Shown piece after piece: positions 37,100 to 47,809 of a stretch of DNA of 64,000 nucleotides. Where the stretch lies: the NCBI GenBank assembly GCA_030386875.1, contig JASJYW010000026.1, positions 12,666,246-12,730,245 of the forward strand, given 5' to 3'. Under the pieces are notes generated by a model that ran no database searches, was not told the DNA's origin, and saw only the letters and a program-made list of their open reading frames with translations. Numbering within the stretch: the first letter of the stretch is position 1; each line of letters begins with the position of its first letter. The stretch comes from Morinoia aosen (taxonomy: Eukaryota > Arthropoda > Malacostraca > Amphipoda > Talitridae). The position numbers were made by a program, and so were the translations under genes.

Positions 37100-40030
37100 G
37101 GAAACAGCATATGACGTGATTTTCACCGCATTCGGCCTAGGAATGGCCCAAAACACGCATTTTAGCTCTGTCGACCGTGGAATCGGCTAAATATGCACTT
37201 TCCGCCTATGTCGCCACGGGAAACAGCAAACGACGTGATTTTCACCGCATTCGGCCTAGGAATGGCCCATAACACGCATTTTAGCTCTGTCGACCGTGGA
37301 ATCGGCTAAATATGCACTTTCCGCCTATGTCGCCACGGGAAATGGCAAACGACGTGATTTTCACCGCATTCGGCCTAGGAATGGCCAAAAACACGCATTT
37401 TAGCCCTGTCGACCGTGGAATCGGCTAAATATGCACTTTCCGCCTATGTCGCCACGGGAAACAGCAAACGACGTGATTTTCACCGCATTCGGCCTAGGAA
37501 TGGCCCAAAACACGCATTTTAGCTCTGTCGACCGTGGAATCGGCTAAATATGCACTTTCCGCTTATGTCGCCACGGGAAACAGCAAACGACGTGATTTTC
37601 ACCGCATTCGGCCTAGGAATGGCCCGAAACACGCATTTTAGCTCTGTCGACCGTGGAATCCGCTAAATATGCACTTTCCGCCTATGTCGCCACGGGAAAC
37701 AGCAAACAACGTGATTTTCACCGCATTCGGCCTAGGAATGGCCCAAAACACACATTTTAGCTCCGTCGACCGTGGAATCGGCTAAATATGCACTTTCCGC
37801 CTATGTCGCCACGGGAAACAGCAAACGACGTGATTTTCACCGCATTCGGCCTGGGAATGGCCAAAAACCCGCATTTTAGCCCTGTCGACCGTGGAATCGG
37901 CTAAATATGCACTTTCCGCCTATGTCGCCACGGGAAACAGCAAACGACGTGATTTTCACCGCATTCGGCCTAGGAATGGCCAAAAACACGCATTTTAGCA
38001 CTGTCGACCGTGGAATCGGTTCAATATGCACTTTCCGCCTATGTCGCTACGGGAAACAGCAAACGACGTGATTTTCACCGCATTCGGCCTAGGAATGGCC
38101 CAAAACACGCATTTTAGCTCTGTCGACCGTGGAAACGGCTAAATATGCACTTTCCGCCTATGTCGCCACGGGAAACAGCAAACGACGTGATTTTCACCGC
38201 ATTCGGCCTAGGAATGGCCCAAAACACGCATTTTAGCTCTGTCGACCGTGGAATCGGCTAAATATGCACTTTCCGCCTATGTCGCCACGGGAAACAGCAA
38301 ACGACGTGATTTTCACCGCATTCGGCCTAGGAATGGCCCAAAACACGCATTTTAGCTATGTCGACCGTGGAAACGGCTAAATATGCACTTTCCGCCTATG
38401 TTGCCACGGGAAACAGCAAACGACGTGATTTTCACCGCATTCGGCCTAGGAATGGCCCAAAACACGCATTTTAGCTCTGTCGACCGTGGAATCGGCTAAA
38501 TATGCACTTTCCGCCTATGTCGCCACGGGAAACAGCAAACGACGTGATTTTCACCGCATTCGACCTAGGAATGGCCCACAACACGCATTTTAGCTCTGTC
38601 GACCGTGGAATCGGCTAAATATGCACTTTCCGCCTATGTCGCCACGGGAAACAGCAAACGACGTGATTTTCACCGCATTCGGCCTAGGAATGGCCCAAAA
38701 CACGCATTTTAGCTCTGTCGACCGTGGAATCGGCTAAATATGCACTTTCCGCCTATGTCGCCACGGGAAACAGCAAACGACGTGATTTTCACCGCATTCG
38801 GCCTAGGAACGGCCAAAAACACGCATTTTAGCTCTGTCGACCGTGGAATCGGCTAAATATGCACTTTCCGCCTATGTCGCCACGGGAAACAGCAAACGAC
38901 GTGATTTTCACCGCATTCGGCCTAGGAATGGCCCAAACACGCATTTTAGCTCTGTCGACCGTGGAAACGGCTAAATATGCACTTTCCGCCTATGTTGCCA
39001 CGGGAAACAGCAAACGACGTGATTTTCACCGCATTCGGCCTAGGAATGGCCAAAAACACGCATTTTAGCCATGTCGACCGTGGAATCGGCTAAAAATGCA
39101 CTTTCCGCCTATGTCGCCACGGGAAACAGCATATGACGTGATTTTCACCGCATTCGGCCTAGGAATGGCCCAAAACACGCATTTTAGCTCTGTCGACCGT
39201 GGAATCGGCTAAATATGCACTTTCCGCCTATGTCGCCACGGGAAACAGCAAACGACGTGATTTTCACCGCATTCGGCCTAGGAATGGCCCATAACACGCA
39301 TTTTAGCTCTGTCGACCGTGGAATCGGCTAAATATGCACTTTCCGCCTATGTCGCCACGGGAAATGGCAAACGACGTGATTTTCACCGCATTCGGCCTAG
39401 GAATGGCCAAAAACACGCATTTTAGCCCTGTCGACCGTGGAATCGGCTAAATATGCACTTTCCGCCTATGTCGCCACGGGAAACAGCAAACGACGTGATT
39501 TTCACCGCATTCGGCCTAGGAATGGCCCAAAACACGCATTTTAGCTCTGTCGACCGTGGAATCGGCTAAATATGCACTTTCCGCTTATGTCGCCACGGGA
39601 AACAGCAAACGACGTGATTTTCACCGCATTCGGCCTAGGAATGGCCCGAAACACGCATTTTAGCTCTGTCGACCGTGGAATCCGCTAAATATGCACTTTC
39701 CGCCTATGTCGCCACGGGAAACAGCAAACAACGTGATTTTCACCGCATTCGGCCTAGGAATGGCCCAAAACACACATTTTAGCTCCGTCGACCGTGGAAT
39801 CGGCTAAATATGCACTTTCCGCCTATGTCGCCACGGGAAACAGCAAACGACGTGATTTTCACCGCATTCGGCCTGGGAATGGCCAAAAACACGCATTTTA
39901 GCCCTGTCGACCGTGGAATCGGCTAAATATGCACTTTCCGCCTATGTCGCCACGGGAAACAGCAAACGACGTGATTTTCACCGCATTCGGCCTAGGAATG
40001 GCCAAAAACACGCATTTTAGCACTGTCGAC
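37100..40030 (-). repeat. 17-monomer higher-order duplication
   Basis: Variants AATGGCAAAC (37341 and 39363), AACAGCATATGACG (about 37105 and 39127), and CACACATTTTAGCTCCG (about 37749 and 39771) each recur about 2,022 bp apart, which is 17 x 119 minus one. Limits are approximate. Confidence 0.85.
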
Positions 40031-41099
40031 CGTGGAATCGGCTCAATATGCACTTTCCGCCTATGTCGCTACGGGAAACAGCAAACGACGTGATTTTCAC
40101 CGCATTCGGCCTAGGAATGGCCCAAAACACGCATTTTAGCTCTGTCGACCGTGGAAACGGCTAAATATGCACTTTCCGCCTATGTCGCCACGGGAAACAG
40201 CAAACGACGTGATTTTCACCGCATTCGGCCTAGGAATGGCCCAAAACACGCATTTTAGCTCTGTCGACCGTGGAATCGGCTAAATATGCACTTTCCGCCT
40301 ATGTCGCCACGGGAAACAGCAAACGACGTGATTTTCACCGCATTCGGCCTAGGAATGGCCCAAAACACGCATTTTAGCTCTGTCGACCGTGGAATCGGCT
40401 AAATATGCACTTTCCGCCTATGTCGCCACGGGAAACAGCAAACGACGTGATTTTCACCGCATTCGGCCTAGGAATGGCCCAAAACACGCATTTTAGCTCT
40501 GTCGACCGTGGAAACGGCTAAATATGCACTTCCGCCTATGTCGCCACGGGAAACAGCAAACGACGTGATTTTCACTGCATTCGGCCTAGGAATGGCCAAA
40601 AACACGCATTTTAGCCCTGTCAACCGTGGAATCGGCTAAATTTGCACTTTCCGCCAATGTCGCCACGGGAAACAGCAAACGACGTGATTTTCACCGCATT
40701 CGGCCTAGGAATGGCCCAAAACACGCATTTTAGCTCTGTCGACCGTGGAAACGGCTAAATATGCACTTTCCGCCTATGTCGCCACGGGAAACAGCAAACG
40801 ACTTGATTTTCACCGCATTCGGCCTAGGAATGGCCCAAAACACGCATTTTAGCTCTGTCGACCGTGGAATCGGCTAAATATGCACTTTCCGCCTATGTCG
40901 CCACGGGAAACAGCAAACGACGTGATTTTCACCGCATTCGGCCTAGGAATGGCCCAAAACACGCTTTTCAGCTCTGTCGACCGTGGAATCGGCTAAATAT
41001 GCACTTTCCGCCTATGTCGCCACGGGAAACAGCAAACGACGTGATTTTCACCGCATTCGGCCTAGGAATGGCCCAAAACACGCATTTTAGCTCTGTCGA

Positions 41100-42760
41100 C
41101 CGTGGAATCGGCTAAATATGCACTTTCCGCTTATGTCGCCACGGGAAACAGCAAACGACGTGATTTTCACCGCATTCGGCCTAGGAATGGCCCAAAACAC
41201 GCATTTTAGCTCTGTCGACCGTGGAATCGGCTAAATATGCACTTTCCGCCTATGTCGCCACGGGAAACAGCAAACGACGTGATTTTCACCGCATTCGGCC
41301 TAGGAATGGCCCAAAACACACATTTTAGCTCCGTCGACCGTGGAATCGGCTGATTATGCACTTTCCGCCTATGTCGCCACGGGAAACAGCAAACGACGTG
41401 ATTTTCACCGCATTCGGCCTGGGGATGGCCAAAAACACGCATTTTAGCCCTGTCGACCGTGGAATCGGCTAAACATGCACTTTCCGCCTATGTCGCCACG
41501 GGAAACAGCAAACGACGTGATTTTCACCGCATTCGGCCTAGGAATGGCCCAAAACACGCATTTTAGCTCTGTCGACCGTGGAATCGGCTAAATATGCACT
41601 TTCCGCCTATGTCGCCACGGGAAACAGCAAACGACGTGATTTTCACCGCATTCGGCCTAGGAATGGCCCAAAACACGCATTTTAGCTCTGTCGACCGTGG
41701 AATCGGCTAAATATGCACTTTCCACCTATGTCGCCACGGGAAACAGCAAACGACGTGATTTTCACCGCATTCGGCCTAGGAATGGCCCAAAACACGCATT
41801 TCAGCTCTGTCGACCGTGGAATCGGCTAAATATGCACTTTCCGCCTATGTCGCCACGGGAAACAGCAAACGACGTGATTTTCACCGCATTCGGCCTAGGA
41901 ATGGCCCAAAACACGCATTTTAGCTCTGTCGACCGTGGAATCAACTAAATATGCACTTTCCGCCTATGTCGCCACGGAAAACAGCAAACGACGTGATTTT
42001 CACCGCATTCGGCCTAGGAATAGCCCAAAGCACGCATTTTAGCTCTGTCGACCGTGGAAACGGCTAAATATGCACTTTCTGCCTATGTCGCCACGGGAAA
42101 CAGCAAACGACGTGATTTTCACCGCATTCGGCCTAGGAATGGCCCAAAACACGCATTTTAGCTCTGTCGACCGTGGAAACGGCTAAATATGCACTTTCCG
42201 CCTATGTCGCCACGGGAAACAGCAAACGACGTGATTTTCACCGCATTCGGCCTAGGAATGGCCAATAACAAGCATTTTAGCTCTGTCGACCATGGAATCG
42301 GCTAAATATGCACTTTCCGCCTATGTCGCCACGGGAAACAGCAAACGACGTGATTTTCACCGCATTCGGCCTAGGAATGGCCAAAAACACGCATTTTAGC
42401 CCTGTCGACCGTGGAATCGGCTAAATATGCACTTTCCGCCTATGTCGCTACGGAAAACAGCAAACGACGTGATTTTCACCGCATTCGGCCTAGGAATGGC
42501 CCAAAACACGCATTTTAGCTCTGTCGACCGTGGAAACGGCTAAATATGCACTTTCCGCCTATGTCGCCACGGGAAACAGCAAACGACGTGATTTTCACCG
42601 CATTCGGCCTAGGAATGGCCCAAAACACGCATTTTAGCTCTGTCGACCGTGGAATCGGCTAAATATGCACTTTCCGCCTATGTCGCCAAGGGAAACAGCA
42701 AACGACGTGATTTTCACCGCATTCGGCCTAGGAATGGCCCAAAACACGCATTCTAGCTCT
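41100..42760 (-). repeat. Segment duplicated at about 62.3-64.0 kb
   Basis: An ordered set of rare variants here (CACACATTTTAGCTCCG, CTGGGRATGG, TTCCACCTATG, TAGCCCAAAGC at 42021, CACTTTCTGCC, GCCAATAACAAGC, GTCGCTACGG, GTCGCCAAGGG near 42683) recurs 21,220 bp downstream (TAGCCCAAAGC at 63241). Subtracting the 8,969 bp of retrotransposon plus target duplication leaves about 12,251 bp, or 103 monomers, as the original spacing. Confidence 0.75.
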
Positions 42761-44610
42761 GTCGACCGTGGAATCGGCTAAATATGCACTTTCCGCCTAT
42801 GTCGCCACGGGAAACAGCAAACGACGTGATTTTCACCGCATTCGGCCTAGGAATGGCCCAAAACACGCATTTTAGCTCTGTCGACCGTGGAAACGGCTAA
42901 ATATGCACTTCCGCCTATGTCGCCACGGGAAACAGCAAACGACGTGATTTTCACTGCATTCGGCCTAGGAATGGCCAAAAACACGCATTTTAGCCCTGTC
43001 AACCGTGGAATCGGCTAAATTTGCACTTTCCGCCAATGTCGCCACGGGAAACAGCAAACGACGTGATTTTCACCGCATTCGGCCTAGGAATGGCCCAAAA
43101 CACGCATTTTAGCTCTGTCGACCGTGGAATCGGCTAAATATGCACTTTCCGCCTATGTCGCCACGGGAAACAGCAAACGACGTGATTTTCACCGCATTCG
43201 GCCTAGGAATGGCCAAAAACACGCATTTTAGCTCTGTCGACCGTGGAATCGGCTAAATATGCACTTTCCGCCTATGTCGCCACGGGAAACAGCAAACGAC
43301 GTGATTTTCACCGCATTCGGCCTAGGAATGGCCCAAAACACGCATTTTAGCTCTGTCGACCGTGGAAACGGCGGAATATGCACTTTCCGCCTATGTCGCC
43401 ACGGGAAACAGCAAACGACTTGATTTTCACCGCATTCGGCCTAGGAATGGCCCAAAACACGCATTTTAGCTCTGTCGACCGTGAAATCGGCTAAATATGC
43501 ACTTTCCGCCTATGTCGCCACGGGAAACAGCAAACGACGTGATTTTCACCGCATTCGGCCTAGGAAAGGCCCAAAACACGCATTTTAGCTCTGTCGACCG
43601 TTGAATCGGCTAAATATGCACTTTCCGCCTATGTCGCCACGGGAAACAGCAAACGACGTGATTTTCACCGCATTCGGCCTAGGAATGGCCAAAAACACGC
43701 ATTTTAGCTCTGTCGACCGTGGAATCGGCTAAATATGCACTTTCCGCCTATGTCGCCACGGGAAACAGCAAACGACGTGATTTTCACCGCATTCGGCCTA
43801 GGAATGGCCCAAAACACGCATTTTAGCTCTGTCGACCGTGGAAACGGCTAAATATGCACTTTCCGCCTATGTTGCCACGGGAAACAGCAAACGACGTGGT
43901 TTTCACCGCATTCGGCCTAGGAATGGCCAAAAACACGCATTTTAGCCCTGTCGACCGTGGAATCGGCTAAATATGCACTTTCCGCCTATGTCGCCACGGG
44001 AAACAGCATATGACGTGATTTTCACCGCATTCGGCCTAGGAATGGCCCAAAACACGCATTTTAGCTCTGTCGACCGTGGAATCGGCTAAATATGCACTTT
44101 CCGCCTATGTCGCCACGGGAAACAGCAAACGACGTGATTTTCACCGCATTCGGCCTAGGTATGGCCCATAACACGCATTTTAGCTCTGTCGACCGTGGAA
44201 TCGGCTAAATATGCACTTTCCGCCTATGTCGCCACGGGAAATAGCAAACGACGTGATTTTCACCGCATTCGGCCTAGGAATGGCCAAAAACACGCATTTT
44301 AGCTCTGTCGACCGTGGAATCGGCTAAATATGCACTTTCCGCCTATGTCGCCACGGGAAACAGCAAACGACGTGATTTTCACCGCATTCGGCCTAGGAAT
44401 GGCCCAAAACACGCATTTTAGCTCTGTCGACCGTGGAATCGGCTAAATATGCACTTTCCGCCTATGTTGCCACGGGAAACAGCAAACGACGTGATTTTCA
44501 CCGCATTTTGCCTACGAATGGCCAAAAACACGCATTCTAGCTCTGTCGACCGTGGAATCGGCTAAATATGCACTTTCAGCCTATGTCGCCACGGGAAACA
44601 GCAAACGACG

Positions 44611-45660
44611 TGTGAGGGGTTCAGAAGGTACCAAGGGGCTGATATCCAGCCTCCTAGCCTTGCAAAGGCACCCGCCCCCTCACGTAAGAACTCGGGGCCG
44701 GCACTCACCCGGCGACACGGGTAGCGAGACCCCGGAAGGGTACAGATTGGCTCGTGTACCACCGAAACTCAAGGAAAGGATACCCGAATGGAAAAGGAAA
44801 GGTTGGTTGAACACGAGTCTTAAAGTATATTAGTACTCTAAAACGGCCACTCGGGGACGAACAGGTGGCCGAGGTAGCCGAACACCTAACCTACCCTAAT
44901 CTTAGATCCTAAAGTAATCCTTAACCCTAGGTTACACAGCTGACACGGTAACGCTCCAACAAACACGGTAACGCTACAACAGACACGGTAACGCTACAAC
45001 AGACGCGGTAACGCTACAACAGACACGGTAACGCTACAACAGACACGGTAACGCTACAACAGACACGGTAACGCTACAACAGGGCACAGAGTCCAGGCCC
45101 TGGAGGTTTAGGTTCCCCGTACTCGTCGGGGCCCCAAAGCCACCTCCGCGATCTCGGCGCAGCTCGAGATGAGGCAGGCGCTGGTCGTACTAGGCTCTAG
45201 ACTATGGCGAAGCCCAACTCCAGGCGGGAAGCCGGAGGGCTGGGAAGAGCCAACAAGAGGTCGGGAGGCCAGGTTACAAGCGAAGACCTCTCCCAACGTA
45301 GCTCCTTTCCATAGGTTTAGAATGGTTTAGAGAGGCGAGAGAATTCCCATAGGATACGTCCTTCTCCACCATAGCCTGAAGGGCACAAACAATACATACG
45401 ACTACTACATGGAATAGCGGATACGTTCAAACAAAGATATATACAAAATCAATATGGACAATTAGGAGGATGGTCCTAGACGCTATAATAATCCTAATCC
45501 AGCTCTTACATACCTGTCACACACGAGGGCGTGACCTGTTAACGACAACGCAACTAGATCTAGCGGCCTCGACAATAGGTCCGTCCGATCGGCAGATGCG
45601 CTTCTTCTACAACGTCGTCCGTCCAGGAGGCAGGTCTGTCACGGTGGCCATGCCCTGACA
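44611..45660 (-). repeat. 3' LTR of the retrotransposon (1,050 bp)
   Basis: It is the same length as the LTR at 52525-53574 and read by eye as identical except near 44644 (A here, G in the other LTR). Ends are TG and CA with an imperfect inverted repeat (TGTGAGGGG against TGTCAGGGC). It contains a 7-copy 20-bp minisatellite (44941-45080) and a TATA-like ATATATAC (45437-45444 on the plus strand). Short open frames inside it are not credible genes. Confidence 0.93.
44941..45080 (-). repeat. 20-bp minisatellite in the 3' LTR, 7 copies
   Basis: Seven tandem 20-bp units with core CACGGTAACGCTACAACAG. The first unit is divergent (CTCCAACAA) and the third has GCGG for ACGG. The same seven units in the same order occur in the other LTR. 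Confidence 0.95.
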
Positions 45661-45675
45661 CGGCCCCCCCCAGAT
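45661..45675 (-). promoter_or_regulatory. Probable polypurine tract (plus-strand primer) before the 3' LTR
   Basis: On the minus strand a run of eight G (45664-45671) lies three bases upstream of the 3' LTR. This is the expected place for the plus-strand priming tract, although a pure G run ending in CCG is not a textbook polypurine tract. Confidence 0.5.
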
Positions 45676-45744
45676 CGTACGCTATATAGACACAGTCAAA
45701 GAGCGCACGCCTCGGCAGTGGCTACGTGACGGACTGCGATCGTG
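45676..45744 (-). other. Retrotransposon 3' internal tail, no gene
   Basis: Short non-coding stretch between the stop of the interrupted RNase H frame and the probable polypurine tract. Nothing else was recognised. Confidence 0.6.
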
Positions 45745-45839
45745 TCAATACCTACTCAAGAAATCTGGGCCTATATTCACTTTGCCTGGGATGTACACTG
45801 TCGTGAAACGAAATTGTTGCAATATTAGTGCCCAGCGCA
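45745..45839 (-). pseudogene. Detached C-terminal end of RNase H (pol), cut off by the hAT insertion
   Basis: On the minus strand this stretch encodes about 31 residues ending in a stop at 45745-45747. It contains VYIPGK and DFLSRY, the typical end of a Ty3/gypsy RNase H, including the final catalytic Asp of that domain. It lies on the far side of the hAT element from the main pol frame. Discounting the hAT element and one 6-bp duplication, it is in frame with the main frame. As the DNA stands it has no start of its own and would not be translated as part of pol. Confidence 0.85.
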
Positions 45840-45861
45840 TTAGTCCAGGGTGCGTACAGGC

Positions 45862-46097
45862 TCTGAGGTTCAAAATTCCACTACTTTTTCATGACTTTTT
45901 ATGCCAACCAAATCACATTTTCACTACCTCTCTCTGCCCAAAATAATGTCACACAAAGTTAAATTGCAGCACAATAAATGTATTTCAGTCATAAACTTCA
46001 CAGAACATTCATCATTACTTGCAGGTCTTGTTTTCATAAATGTGTAAATGATCATCACAACACCAAACAGTCATGCTGGACAGTTCAATAGCATCTG
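45862..46097 (-). other. hAT 3' untranslated and subterminal region
   Basis: About 236 bp between the inverted repeat and the transposase stop codon. It is A/T-rich and includes a TCATGACTTT-type motif near the end. No second gene was seen and no clear polyadenylation signal was found in the sense direction. Confidence 0.6.
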
Positions 46098-47378
46098 CTA
46101 TGCATTTGCCAGTGCATTAAGTTTGTCATTAATTTCCGCATTCAGCCCCTTGAGTTGTTCTTGCTTGTCTTTGGCTGATTTCCTCAATGCATTTGACTTT
46201 GCCAGTAGGCGCAAATCATTCTTGTCCTCTGCCTTCCGTGCAAAGCTGTCAGCATCCTCCACCAGCGCTTGCAGACTCTCCTCCATCCTCTTCCGTTTTG
46301 TCTTCAGGTTCTCCACTTCATCCAGTTCTCTCTTCCTCTTCTCTCCCTTCTTCTGCTTCTCTGCCTCTTCCTTCTTTTGATCCAGGTAGTGTTGATAGCG
46401 CTGTCTGCCCTGTGAAGCTGAAAAGAGGAGTTTCTTGGAAATGTCAACCTTGGAGATACCTCCTACATGTTTGATGTGGTCCATGACCACTCTCTGCGCC
46501 ACGATGGTGTTCTCACCCATGTTGACTTCCATGAGCTGCTTGCTCACAGAAAAGCCCCTTTCCACTGAAGCCTGGCCATGTGACAGGACCAGTAGCATCT
46601 TCACAACCAGCCACAGTTTCTTGAGGGAGGATGTGGCCAGCTGGCTGCTCCAAAAGCGGACATGAACATCAAGCTGTTTCTTCTGCAGCTCCTCATTCAA
46701 TGCCTCATCGAAGAGGAGGACGAAACCGTCTGCAGTTTTGGCCCTCTCCTTCAGCACACTTGAGAAATGAGGGGCCAGTCCAAATGTTGTCAGATAGGCG
46801 CATTTCTTTTCACTCATGGTGAACTTGCTGGCTGTGGGGGAATCCTCAAACATTGAGGCAAAAAGCCAAGGAGTCTGGTTTGAGCACTTGAAGGACAGGT
46901 GCGATGCTACGGTCTTCAACGCCCAAAGCGTCTCGGCCTTCAGGACTTTGTCCCTTTGCACAAAGTCAGTTAGAGCCGTTTTCTTGCGACAGCACTGACA
47001 GGTGCAAGTTTTGACTGATGGCGATGAAGTAGAGGTACTAGCAGACTCTGGTACTGCTGGCACGGTCTCACTGGTCTCAGTCTGAGCCTCCGAACTGCCC
47101 TCAGCAGGCGTCGGAGGATCGGTCGATGGTTGGGAAGTCACGAAAAAATCCCCGATCTTCGGGTTGGCAAGTCTCGTCGTCTGAGCTTTCACGTTCTTGG
47201 CATGCTTTGTTCCTTTTGCATGACTCCTCACCGCCGCTATTCCATTGTTGGCGATGTCGAACTCCGACTCGCACGCGGTGCAAACCGCCATTGTTTTCAG
47301 TTTGGGATGCGGTGCTATCCATTGTTGAAAGTCTTTGTCTCGCAACCACAAGTTGTTGAAAGAACAACTGCCTGGCAT
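46098..47378 (-). CDS. hAT transposase-derived protein with BED-like zinc finger and dimerisation region, catalytic middle missing
   Basis: An intact 426-residue frame starting at ATG 47378. Near the N-terminus is a C2H2 BED-like finger (C33, C36, H53, H59) with the FDIANNG...SHAKGTKH context typical of animal hAT proteins. A Ser/Thr/Pro-rich linker follows (about 78-125), then a Cys cluster (CTCQCC), then the start of the transposase core with LLFDEALN (D224, plausible first catalytic Asp). Around residues 243-251 the sequence passes abruptly from DVHVRFW to the C-terminal hAT dimerisation region (KKLW...LVLSHGQASVERGFS, about 252-285). A long charged coiled-coil-like tail (about 310-425) has two KRKR clusters, possible nuclear localisation signals. 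Related full-length proteins are roughly 600-800 residues, so the remaining catalytic residues appear to have been lost by an in-frame internal deletion. It could bind hAT ends and dimerise but should not transpose DNA. A repressor role is inference. Confidence 0.82.
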   Translation of the reverse strand: MPGSCSFNNLWLRDKDFQQWIAPHPKLKTMAVCTACESEFDIANNGIAAVRSHAKGTKHAKNVKAQTTRLANPKIGDFFVTSQPSTDPPTPAEGSSEAQTETSETVPAVPESASTSTSSPSVKTCTCQCCRKKTALTDFVQRDKVLKAETLWALKTVASHLSFKCSNQTPWLFASMFEDSPTASKFTMSEKKCAYLTTFGLAPHFSSVLKERAKTADGFVLLFDEALNEELQKKQLDVHVRFWSSQLATSSLKKLWLVVKMLLVLSHGQASVERGFSVSKQLMEVNMGENTIVAQRVVMDHIKHVGGISKVDISKKLLFSASQGRQRYQHYLDQKKEEAEKQKKGEKRKRELDEVENLKTKRKRMEESLQALVEDADSFARKAEDKNDLRLLAKSNALRKSAKDKQEQLKGLNAEINDKLNALANA

Positions 47379-47809
47379 GACGCTAATTCCTCAGCTCAGT
47401 CTCGGCACCGTAACTCTAGTCACACACACACGGGATGGTCAAGACCGATGATAAAAACTCAGCTCGAAAATGTTCAACAGTGGCGACAGGTCAACAATGG
47501 TCCGAGCGAGCGCGTGTCTTCAGTCACACTGAGCACGTTTGGTTTCACGTGACGCCTGAGAACCAATCAAAATCGCGGACACTAAAGACGTAGCTGTATC
47601 AACCAATCAGAGCCCAAGTAACACTCGAAGGTTACTGACAACGCCTCGCTCAACGCGGACCAAACGGAACGAAAATTTTCAACAGTAAAATTTTCTTTTC
47701 ACGAAAATCCTAAAATTTCATGACTTTCAATGACCATTTTTAAAATTCCACTACTTTCGAGGCCTTGAATTTTATTTTCGAAATTCAACTACTTTCCATG
47801 CTTCTCCAT
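47379..47809 (-). promoter_or_regulatory. hAT 5' region with CCAAT and E-box-like motifs
   Basis: This 431-bp stretch lies upstream of the transposase-derived gene. Two AACCAATCA motifs (47561-47569 and 47601-47609) sit 40 bp apart, about 185 and 225 bp upstream of the start codon. CACGTG followed by ACG is at 47546-47554. These resemble NF-Y and E-box/CRE sites, but function is unproven. The part nearest the terminus is A/T-rich. Confidence 0.4.

Larger units (their letters stand above)
31495..44610 (-). repeat. 119-bp satellite array, block 5 (about 110 monomers), inverted
   Basis: The same 119-bp satellite, read here as the reverse complement of blocks 1-4. Variants common on this side and rare or absent on the left include GTGGAAACGG for GTGGAATCGG, GGCCAAAAACAC for GGCCCAAAACAC, CCCTGTCAAC, GTTGCCACGG and a one-base-shorter GCACTTCCGCC. 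Long duplicated segments of 15-20 monomers are visible. The last five bases (CGACG, 44606-44610) are one copy of the target-site duplication of the LTR retrotransposon. Confidence 0.97.

Noticed and set aside
44552..44833. 93-codon frame starting in satellite and running into the LTR, and similar 62-91-codon frames in both LTRs
   Set aside because: They lie inside LTRs, on the strand opposite to the element's transcription or crossing the insertion boundary, and show no known domain.
46048..46380. 110-codon and smaller plus-strand frames over the hAT gene
   Set aside because: They are antisense to the transposase-derived frame; the Ser/Phe/Leu-rich composition is what the complement of its Lys/Glu-rich coiled coil gives.
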